DNA of 8,521 nt from an uncultured Prevotella sp. Its GTDB lineage: Bacteria; Bacteroidota; Bacteroidia; Bacteroidales; Bacteroidaceae. The notes beneath the pieces are model-generated. The model did no database searches. It saw nothing but the letters and a program-made list of their open reading frames with translations, and was not told where the DNA came from. Positions 1-7,138 of the stretch are shown in pieces. Made by a program: the position numbers and the translations under genes. Where the stretch lies: positions 1 through 8,521 of the forward strand of contig CALBLK010000069.1 in NCBI GenBank assembly GCA_937895845.1. Reading direction: 5' to 3'. Position 1 is the stretch's first letter. The number at the start of each line of letters is the position of its first letter.

Positions 1-469
1 CAATGCCTTTCACATGAACCTCCGTTGTGGGTGCTGTGCCGTCTTTGATAGCGGCTATGGCCTCAGCAATAGTGTAGGGATTCTTGACACCTCCTTTGTC
101 AGTGTCAGAGCCTTCTCCTCCGCCAGTACCGCCACCGTCAGAGATGGAAATGATGGTACTACCTTTGTCCACCTCATAGATGTTTTTAGTCTCAAAATAT
201 TTGAGAACACCCTTGACAACAACAGTCTTCCCAACTAACGATTCGTCCTTGCTGCTAAAGTCTGCACCGTTCAGGCCCTTTCCTGAATACACCTGCAAGG
301 CGTTGGTCTTGCCATCGTCTGAAAGCCAGTAGGACAAGCTCTTGTATGTTTCGTTGTAATATTCAACGGACGAGACAATGCCTTTCACATGAACCTCCGT
401 TGTGGGTGCTGTGCCGTCTTTGATAGCGGCGATGGCCTCTTCAATGGTATAGGGGTTGTTTACGCCGCC
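1..469 (-). repeat. Tandem 375-bp intragenic repeat encoding the duplicated OB-like domain
   Basis: Unit 1 covers about 95-469 and unit 2 begins at 94 and leaves the window. Positions 1-55 are identical to 376-430, an offset of exactly 375 bp (125 codons), and similarity continues past 56 with scattered, mostly third-position changes. In the 31 residues visible in both copies only two differ (Asn51/Lys176 and Glu57/Ala182). The near-identical DNA suggests a recent duplication or gene conversion. More copies may lie to the left. Confidence 0.9.
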
Positions 470-610
470 TTTAGCATTGTCATCTCCCGATGTGCCGCCA
501 TTTCCAGATACAGGGATGTTGTACGGTTCTGGCACATCCTCACAGCTTGTGAATGTAAAGGCCGCAACGGCCAAGGCAATCACTGCATAGATAATTTTTT
601 TCGCTTTCAT
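1..610 (-). CDS. Surface lipoprotein with tandem OB-fold-like domains (partial, C-terminus outside the window)
   Basis: The reading frame opens at the ATG at 608-610 and is still open at position 1, giving 203 residues of a longer protein. Residues 1-22 are a lipoprotein signal ending in FTSC, with Cys23 as the lipidated residue. The following Glu-Asp matches the Bacteroidota pattern that sends lipoproteins to the cell surface. A Gly/Asn/Ser linker (about 34-47) precedes a domain at 48-158 beginning GGVNNPYTIEEAIAAI and containing VHVKGIVSSVEYY, LSYWLSDDG and GKTVVVKGVLKYF, the strand pattern of the OB-like domains common in Bacteroidota lipoproteins. After a Gly-rich linker (159-172) a second copy starts at 173 and runs off the edge. 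It is the third gene of the receptor operon, 31 bp after the DUF5689 gene, with an A-rich leader. Ligand unknown: nucleic acid is suggested by the fold and locus, but OB folds also bind sugars and proteins. Confidence 0.85.
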   Translation of the reverse strand, partial: MKAKKIIYAVIALAVAAFTFTSCEDVPEPYNIPVSGNGGTSGDDNAKGGVNNPYTIEEAIAAIKDGTAPTTEVHVKGIVSSVEYYNETYKSLSYWLSDDGKTNALQVYSGKGLNGADFSSKDESLVGKTVVVKGVLKYFETKNIYEVDKGSTIISISDGGGTGGGEGSDTDKGGVKNPYTIAEAIAAIKDGTAPTTEVHVKGI

Positions 611-641
611 ATTGTTTATTTATTTGTTCTTTAAAAATGTT

Positions 642-1511
642 TTACTTGATTTCCTCTATGTCGTTCTCATCACGGATGATAAACTCCCACTTGTCATTGT
701 AGCGCTTCACGATGCCTGTGATGTTGCATTTGCCTTGAGGCAGTGTGCGTCCGGCAAAGTCACAATAGGGAGAGGTGTAAATCATAATGTTCGTGCCCTT
801 GAACTCATTGAAATACCAGCTTACAGAAGAGCTTCCCGTTGGGTCGGCGAACAGCGAGTTGGCTTTGGCTCCGCGGAATGACACATTCTTGATGACACCC
901 AGTTTTCCTCCATCGGTATCCAGGTTCCATGTTGTTGCTGTGCCAGTGGCACCATCTGCAAACAGTTCAGGCTCAATCTTCTTGCTTTTGCCTGTAATCT
1001 TGAAATGCTTCTGCCAGAGGAAGCGGTTCATGCGGCTCACGTATGTGTTGCCCTTGCTGTTGGTGTAAGGTACGCCTATTTCAGCCTGCTTGCCATAGTT
1101 GCCCACATAAAGTCCCTTGAGGTCTACCAGGATTTCAGCCCCGACAGGCAGGTATCCGAACATACCGCCTTGTGCTACTGCGATGATGATGGCCTCGTTG
1201 CTGTCGTCTTGAATCACTACCTCATTATATATGTTGCCCGCAATGTCGTTTCCTGTAACATATCCTTTGATTTGCAGTTCGTCCTCTACCTTGGCATACG
1301 AGTAGCTTGTGGTGATGTTGGACTTGTAACGTTCTTTCAGGTCTTTGATGGAAACCACATTGGTATCTTTTATCTTGTTGTTACCGTAAGGAGCCTGGTA
1401 GGGCAGGGGTTCCTGCCAGCCATTGTCCATTCCGATGTCCTCGCCATCGATACATCCTGTTACGGTGAGACAGGTGCTTGCCATCAGAAAAAAATATTTC
1501 AGTTTTTTCAT
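642..1511 (-). CDS. DUF5689-type lipoprotein, probable receptor partner at the cell surface
   Basis: This 289-residue protein has a lipoprotein signal (residues 1-19, ending TVTG) and lipidated Cys20, followed by an acidic stretch (IDGEDIGMD) consistent with outer-membrane and surface sorting. The stretch around 51-110, containing VSIKDLKERY, ELQIKGYVTGND and YNEVVIQDDS, is the signature I recognise for the Bacteroidota DUF5689 family. A second beta-rich half follows, ending with CNITGIVKRYNDKWEFIIRD, again an OB-like strand pattern. The gene starts 12 bp after the receptor stop codon, so the two are almost certainly cotranscribed, and the OB-repeat lipoprotein follows after 31 bp. No SusD-like protein is present, so this lipoprotein may act as the receptor's ligand-capturing partner. 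That role is inferred; the family has no established biochemical activity that I know of. Confidence 0.82.
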   Translation of the reverse strand: MKKLKYFFLMASTCLTVTGCIDGEDIGMDNGWQEPLPYQAPYGNNKIKDTNVVSIKDLKERYKSNITTSYSYAKVEDELQIKGYVTGNDIAGNIYNEVVIQDDSNEAIIIAVAQGGMFGYLPVGAEILVDLKGLYVGNYGKQAEIGVPYTNSKGNTYVSRMNRFLWQKHFKITGKSKKIEPELFADGATGTATTWNLDTDGGKLGVIKNVSFRGAKANSLFADPTGSSSVSWYFNEFKGTNIMIYTSPYCDFAGRTLPQGKCNITGIVKRYNDKWEFIIRDENDIEEIK

Positions 1512-1523
1512 TGTTGTGTCGCT

Positions 1524-4115
1524 TTAGAATTTGTAGGCAATGTTCAGCATGCCGTTGGTGCCAAATGCGTAGTATTTCTTGGGGTTGTTAGAGAATGAAT
1601 ACGTACGATTGTTATTTTTCGAGATACTCAGTGTCCCGTCTGCGTTGGTCTTGCGCGTTGTCGTGTAGTCACTGCGGCTTTGCTCGTAACCGCCGGTCAC
1701 TAACTTGATGTTGTTCAAGATATTGGTTAACATCAGGTTGATTGAGATGGAGCCATGCTTCAGGCGTATGTTCTTTCCGATTGAGGCATCCAGCATGAAA
1801 CCGCCCTTACCCTTAGCCTGGTCGGGTATGTCTGTTGTGGTAATCGTGTTGCCGTTCACGTCAACGGTGGTGTTCTCCCACACGCCCATTGTCTTCAGTG
1901 TGCCCACATAGCGAAGGCAGGGAGACCATGACAAGTAGATGCGGTCGTAGTAGTTGCCATTGACATCGATATACCATCCTCCTGCATGGTAGCTCAGTCC
2001 GGCACTCAAGGCTGTGAGTGGTGTGCCACTCTCACGCATATCCTTGTTCATCACCACGTCACGGTTATATACGCCAGAGGTTGAGTTCATGTAGCATACA
2101 TCGGCATTGTTAGTGTACTTGGCCTCGCTCACGGTACCGATAGCGTTCAGGTCAAGGAAAGAGGCCAGCTTGAATCGGGCACCAAGCTCGACACCATAGT
2201 ATTCCTTTTCAATTCCTGTCATCGACACGTATGAAAAAGAGTTGATGTCATCGAAATAGAAATTTTGCCATTCAGTTCCATCCTTGATACGGCTGTAATA
2301 ACCGCTCAGATTGATGTGTGCCCAAGACCCTTGGTACATATAGCTGAACTCCGAGCTCAGCACTTGCTCGTTTTTAAGGTTGGTCACAAAGTCATTGTTA
2401 ATTTCTGGTGCTGCAAAGGCTGTCGAGGCCATCGGCGCGCGCCATTCGTAGCCGCCGCCAATCTTCAGTGTGTTGCCATAGCCAGCGTTCCATGTGATGC
2501 TGGCCTTTGCCCCACCGTCGAGAAAGTCAGCCCTGGCACTCTTGCCGTACGAGTTGCTTGCGGCCAAGCCGTTGCGCATTTTGCCATCGCGTTGCATCTG
2601 TGTGCCGGTCACCCTACCGGCAATGCCAAGGCTGAAGTTCCCCACCGTGGCAGACAGGTTGGTCCAGGCTGTGGCTTTGTTGACCAGAATGTTGTAATCA
2701 TAGCCGAAACGGTCGCCCTCGCGGATGCTTCTGTTCGGGTTGTTCAAGTCATACTGAATAGATGGAGACGAGGCCGGATAGGTGCCAAGTGCGTATGTGT
2801 TGATGTTGTGGAAAGCCGTTGCCCCAAGCATATCTTCCATTGTCTGGTAGTGCATACCCTTGTTGGTTGCAGCATTGAAGCCAATGTTCCAAGTCGTTTT
2901 TTTGCCCAGCTGGGTGTTAAGCATGGAAGATATGGCCAGGTTCAGGTTGTCAATGTGCTTGGCCTGAATGTAATACAGTGCGTCAACGCCTTGCGCGTTG
3001 GCCTGCGTGTTGGCATAGTATAGCTGGTCCCATTTGATTTGGCGGTTCTCCTCGCAGTCTGTCCAATAGCCATAAGCCGTATTCCAGTCTTCGTATGCCT
3101 GGGCTGTGTTGGCTGTGTTTTTCGGATTCCACACGTCATAGTAGCTAGACGGCATCTGCTTCCAGTAATCGGGATGCGGGTTTTCAGCGTTGTTGTAGTT
3201 CAGCTTGGTGCTCTTGTACATGCTGTATTTGCCAAAAACAGAAGTGGTGAGCTTCATGTCGTCCAAAATCTTGAAGTCCCATGTGAATACAGCTGATGGC
3301 GCGAAGTCATTGACAACACGTGAGTTGCGCACCTTTCCGTTTTGGTAACCCCAGTAGGGGTTGTAGAAATTGCTGTTGGCCAGCCAGTAAGCCTCGTCAG
3401 TAGAAGCCCCTTGGGAGGCCCTTTCCGTGGGATTGCCCCATGTCGTGAATGAAACGCTGTGCTGGTCGTTGATTTTCTTTTCCACACCCAAGAAATAGGA
3501 GAGCGAGTTGTAGAACGTACCTTTAATGTAGCCTCGCTCTGCCCAGCGGTAGCCAATGCTTCCAGCCACCGACCATCCTTTGGTGCTGATACCTGTACCA
3601 AATGAGTACATCGCCCTAACATTATAACTGCGGTTGGCGCCGCTAAGGGTCAGCTTGTTGCCACTGGCCATTTGAGATGCTCTGAAGTTATAGTTGTTGC
3701 TTCCACCCATGCCCGACATACCGAATCCAGAGTTCTCAAACGGAAGGGCGAAGTCAACATTTCTTGTCATGTTGTTAATACCACTGATTTGGGTGAAGCG
3801 AAACTGTCCTGTTTCCATGTCGTTCAGCGGTGCTCCGTTGATGTAGACATCGTTGAATTTCTGGTTGAAAGCACGGTAGCGAAACCTCACTGGAGAAAAA
3901 AGATACCCCACCTCACTCGCATACACATTGCTGCCCGAGTTGATGAGGGTCACATTCTGTGACATGTCGTCGTCTTCGCCCAGTTGTGCCTCAGTAAACG
4001 TGAAAGCTTGCTCTTCCTGTTCCGCCCCTTCCTGGCCCTTTGTCGCATTGTTTTGGGCAAAGGCAGCTGGCGTGCAGCACAAGGCTATCACAGCTAATTT
4101 CAGCTTTTTCTGCAT
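1524..4115 (-). CDS. TonB-dependent outer-membrane receptor
   Basis: The 863-residue product has a Sec signal peptide (residues 1-20, ending AAFA before Gln21). A short acidic linker (about 22-50) leads into a plug-like region (about 50-165) with NDVYINGAPLND and a Gly-rich MSGMGGSNNYNF stretch. The rest is a long alternating, aromatic-rich beta-barrel ending GMLNIAYKF, with the terminal Phe typical of outer-membrane barrels. It resembles Bacteroidota receptors found with DUF5689 lipoproteins rather than classical SusC: there is no recognisable N-terminal carboxypeptidase-regulatory-like domain, the protein is shorter than usual SusC proteins (about 1000 residues), and no SusD follows. By family role it would import a bound substrate using TonB/ExbBD energy; the substrate is unknown. 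It is the first gene of the minus-strand operon and is divergent from the secreted EEP enzyme, which hints at a shared substrate such as nucleic acid fragments. Confidence 0.88.
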   Translation of the reverse strand: MQKKLKLAVIALCCTPAAFAQNNATKGQEGAEQEEQAFTFTEAQLGEDDDMSQNVTLINSGSNVYASEVGYLFSPVRFRYRAFNQKFNDVYINGAPLNDMETGQFRFTQISGINNMTRNVDFALPFENSGFGMSGMGGSNNYNFRASQMASGNKLTLSGANRSYNVRAMYSFGTGISTKGWSVAGSIGYRWAERGYIKGTFYNSLSYFLGVEKKINDQHSVSFTTWGNPTERASQGASTDEAYWLANSNFYNPYWGYQNGKVRNSRVVNDFAPSAVFTWDFKILDDMKLTTSVFGKYSMYKSTKLNYNNAENPHPDYWKQMPSSYYDVWNPKNTANTAQAYEDWNTAYGYWTDCEENRQIKWDQLYYANTQANAQGVDALYYIQAKHIDNLNLAISSMLNTQLGKKTTWNIGFNAATNKGMHYQTMEDMLGATAFHNINTYALGTYPASSPSIQYDLNNPNRSIREGDRFGYDYNILVNKATAWTNLSATVGNFSLGIAGRVTGTQMQRDGKMRNGLAASNSYGKSARADFLDGGAKASITWNAGYGNTLKIGGGYEWRAPMASTAFAAPEINNDFVTNLKNEQVLSSEFSYMYQGSWAHINLSGYYSRIKDGTEWQNFYFDDINSFSYVSMTGIEKEYYGVELGARFKLASFLDLNAIGTVSEAKYTNNADVCYMNSTSGVYNRDVVMNKDMRESGTPLTALSAGLSYHAGGWYIDVNGNYYDRIYLSWSPCLRYVGTLKTMGVWENTTVDVNGNTITTTDIPDQAKGKGGFMLDASIGKNIRLKHGSISINLMLTNILNNIKLVTGGYEQSRSDYTTTRKTNADGTLSISKNNNRTYSFSNNPKKYYAFGTNGMLNIAYKF

Positions 4116-4152
4116 AATAGATGTTGTTAAATTATGTTTTGTTTAATTGGTG

Positions 4153-4160
4153 CAAAGTAA
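4153..4160 (-). promoter_or_regulatory. Probable -7 box of the receptor operon promoter
   Basis: Read on the minus strand this is TTACTTTG followed by CACC, seven of eight to the Bacteroidota TAnnTTTG box. It would start transcription near 4146, leaving a leader of about 31 nt before the receptor ATG. The matching -33 TTTG is poor (only a T-run near 4181-4185), so the call rests mainly on the -7 box and its position. Confidence 0.5.
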
Positions 4161-4199
4161 CGAAATAAATTCTAAAGCAGAAAAAGAAATCTTTTAATT

Positions 4200-4209
4200 T
4201 TTCATGAAA
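4200..4209. promoter_or_regulatory. 10-bp palindrome in the divergent intergenic region
   Basis: TTTCATGAAA is a perfect palindrome near the middle of the 152-bp gap between the divergent receptor and EEP genes, upstream of both proposed -7 boxes. It could be an operator, but a 10-bp A/T-rich palindrome can arise by chance. Confidence 0.25.
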
Positions 4210-4223
4210 TATGCGATTTTCCC

Positions 4224-4259
4224 ATTTTAAATACCGATATTTGCACTGTCATTTAAAAT
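4224..4259. repeat. 9-bp inverted repeat over the EEP promoter
   Basis: ATTTTAAAT (4224-4232) and ATTTAAAAT (4251-4259) are perfect inverted arms separated by 18 bp, and they flank the candidate -7 box at 4236-4243. Arm centres are 27 bp apart. The placement suits a dimeric regulator, but the arms are pure A/T, so chance is a serious alternative. Confidence 0.35.
4236..4243 (+). promoter_or_regulatory. Weak candidate -7 box for the EEP/UDG/udk operon
   Basis: GATATTTG followed by CAC matches the TAnnTTTG box at all defined positions but the first. Transcription would begin near 4250, giving a leader of about 18 nt. No convincing TTTG is found 19-21 bp upstream. Confidence 0.35.
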
Positions 4260-4267
4260 AAATACCA

Positions 4268-5317
4268 ATGAAGCGTTTTTTATTACTGTTTTTACTGCTT
4301 GTGACGGTGCTTTCCACCCATGCACAGGAGAAAAAGTTTGCCGTTTATGGTGTAGGGTTCTATAACCTTGAGAATCTTTTTGACATAACCCATGATGAAG
4401 GAAAAAATGACTATGAATTTCTGCCGGATGGCTCTTATAAATGGAATGAAATCAAATATTCACACAAGCTTGCCAACATGTCACGTACCTTGGCCGACAT
4501 GGGAACGGATGTGCTACCGAAGTCTGTCGGCTGTGCACTAATCGGTGTGAGTGAGGTTGAAAATGCCCATGTCCTCAATGATCTGGTCGCCCAGCCGCCA
4601 TTGGCAGCACGAGGGTATAAATTCTGTCATATCGAGGGCCCCGACCGCCGTGGCGTTGACTGTGCCCTGCTGTATAACCCCAAACTTTTTAAGGTGAACA
4701 GCGTTGTGCTCCATCCGTATGTACAGCAGCTGGAAAAGGACTCCGCTTACAAAACACGCGGTTTTTTAACGGTGTGTGGCACGCTTGCAGGAGAGCCGCT
4801 GGCTGTCATCGTCAACCACTTGCCCAGCCGGTTTAACGTCTCCTTCTACCGTGAACAGGGTGCCCGACAGATTTCAGCCATCAAGGATTCTATCTTGCGT
4901 GTGGCTCCCAGTACCAAAGTAATTGTTATGGGGGACATGAACGATGACCCCATGGACAAGTCGATGGCAGAGTGCTTGCGCGGCAAGCGCAACATCAAAG
5001 ATGTGGGTGACAAGGACCTGTATAACCCATGGTGGAACTTGCTGGCCAGAGAGGGCAAGGGCACATTGTTCTATGATGGCGGTTGGAACCTGTTCGACCA
5101 GATTCTGCTGAGTCCAAACCTGCTGTGTCGTGATGGCAAGAAAGACTATTCAACCTTGAAATATCTGAAGCACCAAATTTTCACGCGCGACTATCTTGTT
5201 CAGCAGGAAGGCAAATACAAGGGAGGACCCAAACGGACGCATTCAAGTGGAATTTGGCTTGATGGTTACAGTGACCATTTCCCAACTATTGTCTATCTTG
5301 TCAAGCAGGTGAAGTGA
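4268..5317 (+). CDS. Secreted endonuclease/exonuclease/phosphatase (EEP) family enzyme
   Basis: The 349-residue protein begins with a Sec signal (residues 1-19, MKRF then a Leu-rich core, ending THA before Gln20), so it acts outside the cytoplasm. The DNase I/EEP catalytic set is complete: NLEN with Asn33, SEVEN with the metal-binding Glu96, DRRGVD at 126-131, VNHLPSR with His184, GDMNDDP with Asp223 and Asn225, NLFDQ with Asp277, and SDHFP with Asp336 and His337. The family performs Mg-dependent hydrolysis of phosphodiesters or phosphomonoesters, including DNases, sphingomyelinases and inositol phosphatases. The exact substrate cannot be read from sequence. Export plus a divergent receptor and OB-like lipoproteins favours a nutrient-scavenging nuclease. 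It is the first gene of the plus-strand run, and its TGA overlaps the next gene's GTG. Confidence 0.88.
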   Translation: MKRFLLLFLLLVTVLSTHAQEKKFAVYGVGFYNLENLFDITHDEGKNDYEFLPDGSYKWNEIKYSHKLANMSRTLADMGTDVLPKSVGCALIGVSEVENAHVLNDLVAQPPLAARGYKFCHIEGPDRRGVDCALLYNPKLFKVNSVVLHPYVQQLEKDSAYKTRGFLTVCGTLAGEPLAVIVNHLPSRFNVSFYREQGARQISAIKDSILRVAPSTKVIVMGDMNDDPMDKSMAECLRGKRNIKDVGDKDLYNPWWNLLAREGKGTLFYDGGWNLFDQILLSPNLLCRDGKKDYSTLKYLKHQIFTRDYLVQQEGKYKGGPKRTHSSGIWLDGYSDHFPTIVYLVKQVK

Positions 5318-5904
5318 CTGTAACTGAAATCCATCCATTTCCGCCTTTCCTGCCGGCGGGGGCCAGACTGCTGATGCTTGGCACCTTTCCCCCGCCAAAG
5401 AGGCGCTGGTGTATGCCTTTCTATTACCCTAACTATCAGAACGATATGTGGCGAATCTTTGGTATCTGCTTCTATGGTGACAAGAATCATTTTCTGATAG
5501 AGAGGGAGAAGCGTTTTAGCCAAGATCTGATAGTCCCTTTTCTTCGTGAAAAACGAATCGCCATGTCTGACACTGCTGCTGAAGTGGTGCGTACAAAGAA
5601 CACAGCATCCGACAAAGATTTGGAAATAGTGGAACAGACAGACCTTGACGCTTTGCTCCGCGCACTGCCGCTCTGCGAGGCGGTCATCACTGCCGGACAG
5701 TTGGCCACATCGGTCTTTTGCCGCCATTTCCAGATAGCGGAACCGAGGGTGGGGGACTTTTCCGGACTAAGCTTTGAGGGATGTGAGGTGCGGCTCTACC
5801 GCATGCCCAGTTCGTCAAGAGCCTACCCGATGACAGTCGAACGTAAGGCCCAGGTTTATAGAAAAGTGTTTGTCTGGCTTGGCATGGTCGGGCTTGAGCG
5901 GTGA
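5314..5904 (+). CDS. Uracil-DNA glycosylase superfamily protein
   Basis: This 196-residue cytoplasmic protein has features of a divergent UDG-superfamily group common in Bacteroidota: LLMLGTFPPP (19-28) as the first catalytic-type loop, YYPNYQNDMW (37-46), IAMSDT (82-87), VITAGQLA (124-131), and the C-terminal PSSSRAYP (165-172) in place of the usual HPS-type DNA-intercalation loop. The role would be base-excision of damaged or mispaired bases, but which base is not predictable and activity is unproven. The start is GTG at 5314, sharing GTGA with the upstream stop codon. I prefer it to the internal ATG at 5374 because that Met lies inside the first motif, and the preceding segment EIHPFPPFLPAGA is typical of the family's N-terminus. 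Such overlap suggests translational coupling to the EEP gene. Confidence 0.68.
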   Translation: MTVTEIHPFPPFLPAGARLLMLGTFPPPKRRWCMPFYYPNYQNDMWRIFGICFYGDKNHFLIEREKRFSQDLIVPFLREKRIAMSDTAAEVVRTKNTASDKDLEIVEQTDLDALLRALPLCEAVITAGQLATSVFCRHFQIAEPRVGDFSGLSFEGCEVRLYRMPSSSRAYPMTVERKAQVYRKVFVWLGMVGLER

Positions 5905-5939
5905 AAAACAATACACAAACCTACTAAAGAATTAAGAAC

Positions 5940-6578
5940 ATGACAATTATTGGAATTGCCGGAGGCACCGGCTCAGGAAAAACCACTGTTGTTAAGAAGA
6001 TAGCCGAGGCTCTGCCTCCACACTATGTGGCAGTGGTTCCACTTGATTCCTACTATAACGACACCACACACATGACGGAGCAGGAACGCCATGCCATCAA
6101 TTTTGACCACCCTGACGCTTTTGACTGGAAACTGCTCACCGAGCACATCAAGGCACTCAAGACTGGGCATGCCGTGGAGCAGCCCACTTATTCCTACCTC
6201 AAATGCAACCGTCTGCCCGAGACAATCCATGTTGAGCCAAGACCCGTGATTATCATTGAGGGAATCATGACCCTGCTCAACAAAAAGCTGCGTGACATGA
6301 TGGACTTGAAGATATTTGTTGACACGGACTCAGATGAGCGTCTCATACGGAATATTCAGCGGGATGTAGTTGAGCGGGGCCGCACTGTTGACATGGTGAT
6401 TGACCGATATCTAAAAGTGCTCAAACCCATGCACGAGCAGTTTATAGAGCCAACAAAGAAATACGCCGACCTTATCATCCCACAAGGAGGGGAGAACAAG
6501 ACTGGCATCCATATTCTCAAAACTTTTATAGAAGGTATCATCACCACACCAACACTTTTCCAACTTCCAAAAAGATGA
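5940..6578 (+). CDS. udk: Uridine kinase
   Basis: The product phosphorylates uridine (and normally cytidine) to UMP/CMP using ATP or GTP, the main pyrimidine-nucleoside salvage step in the cytoplasm. Its 212 residues match the usual length of about 213. Visible motifs are the Walker A loop GGTGSGKT (8-15), LDSYYND (35-41) with Asp36 as the likely catalytic base, NFDHPDAFDW (54-63), the strand IIIEGI (104-109), and the lid region DERLIRNIQRDVVERGR (132-148). The ATG at 5940 follows a 35-bp gap with an A-rich leader. The end overlaps the next gene by ATGA. In this locus it could recycle nucleosides released by the upstream secreted nuclease, although udk is also a common housekeeping gene. Confidence 0.93.
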   Translation: MTIIGIAGGTGSGKTTVVKKIAEALPPHYVAVVPLDSYYNDTTHMTEQERHAINFDHPDAFDWKLLTEHIKALKTGHAVEQPTYSYLKCNRLPETIHVEPRPVIIIEGIMTLLNKKLRDMMDLKIFVDTDSDERLIRNIQRDVVERGRTVDMVIDRYLKVLKPMHEQFIEPTKKYADLIIPQGGENKTGIHILKTFIEGIITTPTLFQLPKR

Positions 6579-7138
6579 AGGCTACAGATATGCAGAGGAC
6601 AGTCCTGCTGCTGGTACGCCACGGGGAAACCGAGGACAATGTGCGACATATCATGCAAGGGCAGACACAGGGAATACTTACGGCTACAGGCTGCAGACAG
6701 GCGGAGGCATTGGGGCGGCTAATGGATCAACTGCAAATTGACGCATTTGTGGCGAGTGACTTGAGGCGTGCGGTGGACACAGCTCAACTGATTGCCCGCT
6801 CTCACGGTCTTCCTGTGACGACCACACCATTATTGCGCGAGCGTGACTGGGGAGACTTTACTGGCCGCTATATACCAGACCTTGAAGCGGCGGCATGGCC
6901 AGAGAATGTGGAAAGTATGGCACATCTGTTACAGCGCGCCCAGGCTTTCCTTGATTTTATTCATGACAACTACCCGGGAAAGTGTGTGCTGGCTGTGGGC
7001 CATGGCATCATTAACAAGGCCATACAGGCCGTATTTTACAAAAAGCCCATACGCGAGATTCCACGTATGGGCAATATTGATGTCAGAACACTTGTCTTAT
7101 CTTCTTCCAGAAAAGCCCCCGCCACTGTGATTTCGTGA
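6575..7138 (+). CDS. Histidine phosphatase family protein (phosphoglycerate-mutase-like)
   Basis: This 187-residue protein carries the histidine phosphatase core: LVRHGETEDN (13-22), with Arg15 and the phosphohistidine nucleophile His16; SDLRRAVDTA (61-70), with Arg64 in the phosphate pocket; RERDWG (88-93), with Glu89 as the likely acid; and VGHG (141-144), with the second His143. Its small size fits broad-specificity phosphatases or CobC-like enzymes better than true glycolytic phosphoglycerate mutase. The substrate is unknown; a nucleotide or sugar phosphate is possible given the coupling to udk. The start at 6575 overlaps the udk stop as ATGA. Met6 (6590) is an alternative start, but the overlap favours the first. 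The last 42 bp overlap the convergent minus-strand gene. Confidence 0.88.
   Translation: MKATDMQRTVLLLVRHGETEDNVRHIMQGQTQGILTATGCRQAEALGRLMDQLQIDAFVASDLRRAVDTAQLIARSHGLPVTTTPLLRERDWGDFTGRYIPDLEAAAWPENVESMAHLLQRAQAFLDFIHDNYPGKCVLAVGHGIINKAIQAVFYKKPIREIPRMGNIDVRTLVLSSSRKAPATVIS

Noticed and set aside
1005..1598. 197-codon plus-strand open frame across the DUF5689 gene and the receptor's end
   Set aside because: It lies opposite two real genes across their junction and its product matches no family I recognise.
2265..3023. 252-codon plus-strand open frame inside the receptor gene
   Set aside because: It is antisense to a clearly coding barrel, is rich in Val/Ala/Cys without a recognisable domain, and has no promoter or leader.
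3254..3622. 122-codon minus-strand frame inside the receptor
   Set aside because: It is out of frame with the receptor on the same strand; the receptor frame carries the family motifs.
1..4115. Classical polysaccharide utilisation locus
   Set aside because: There is no SusD, glycoside hydrolase or sulfatase; only the receptor and lipoprotein architecture is shared.
5293..5727. 144-codon minus-strand frame opposite the UDG-like gene
   Set aside because: The plus-strand frame has conserved motifs; this one has none.
4268..7138. Defence-system reading of the nuclease and glycosylase genes
   Set aside because: The nuclease has an export signal and faces a receptor operon, and there is no restriction, toxin-antitoxin, CRISPR or sensor gene nearby.
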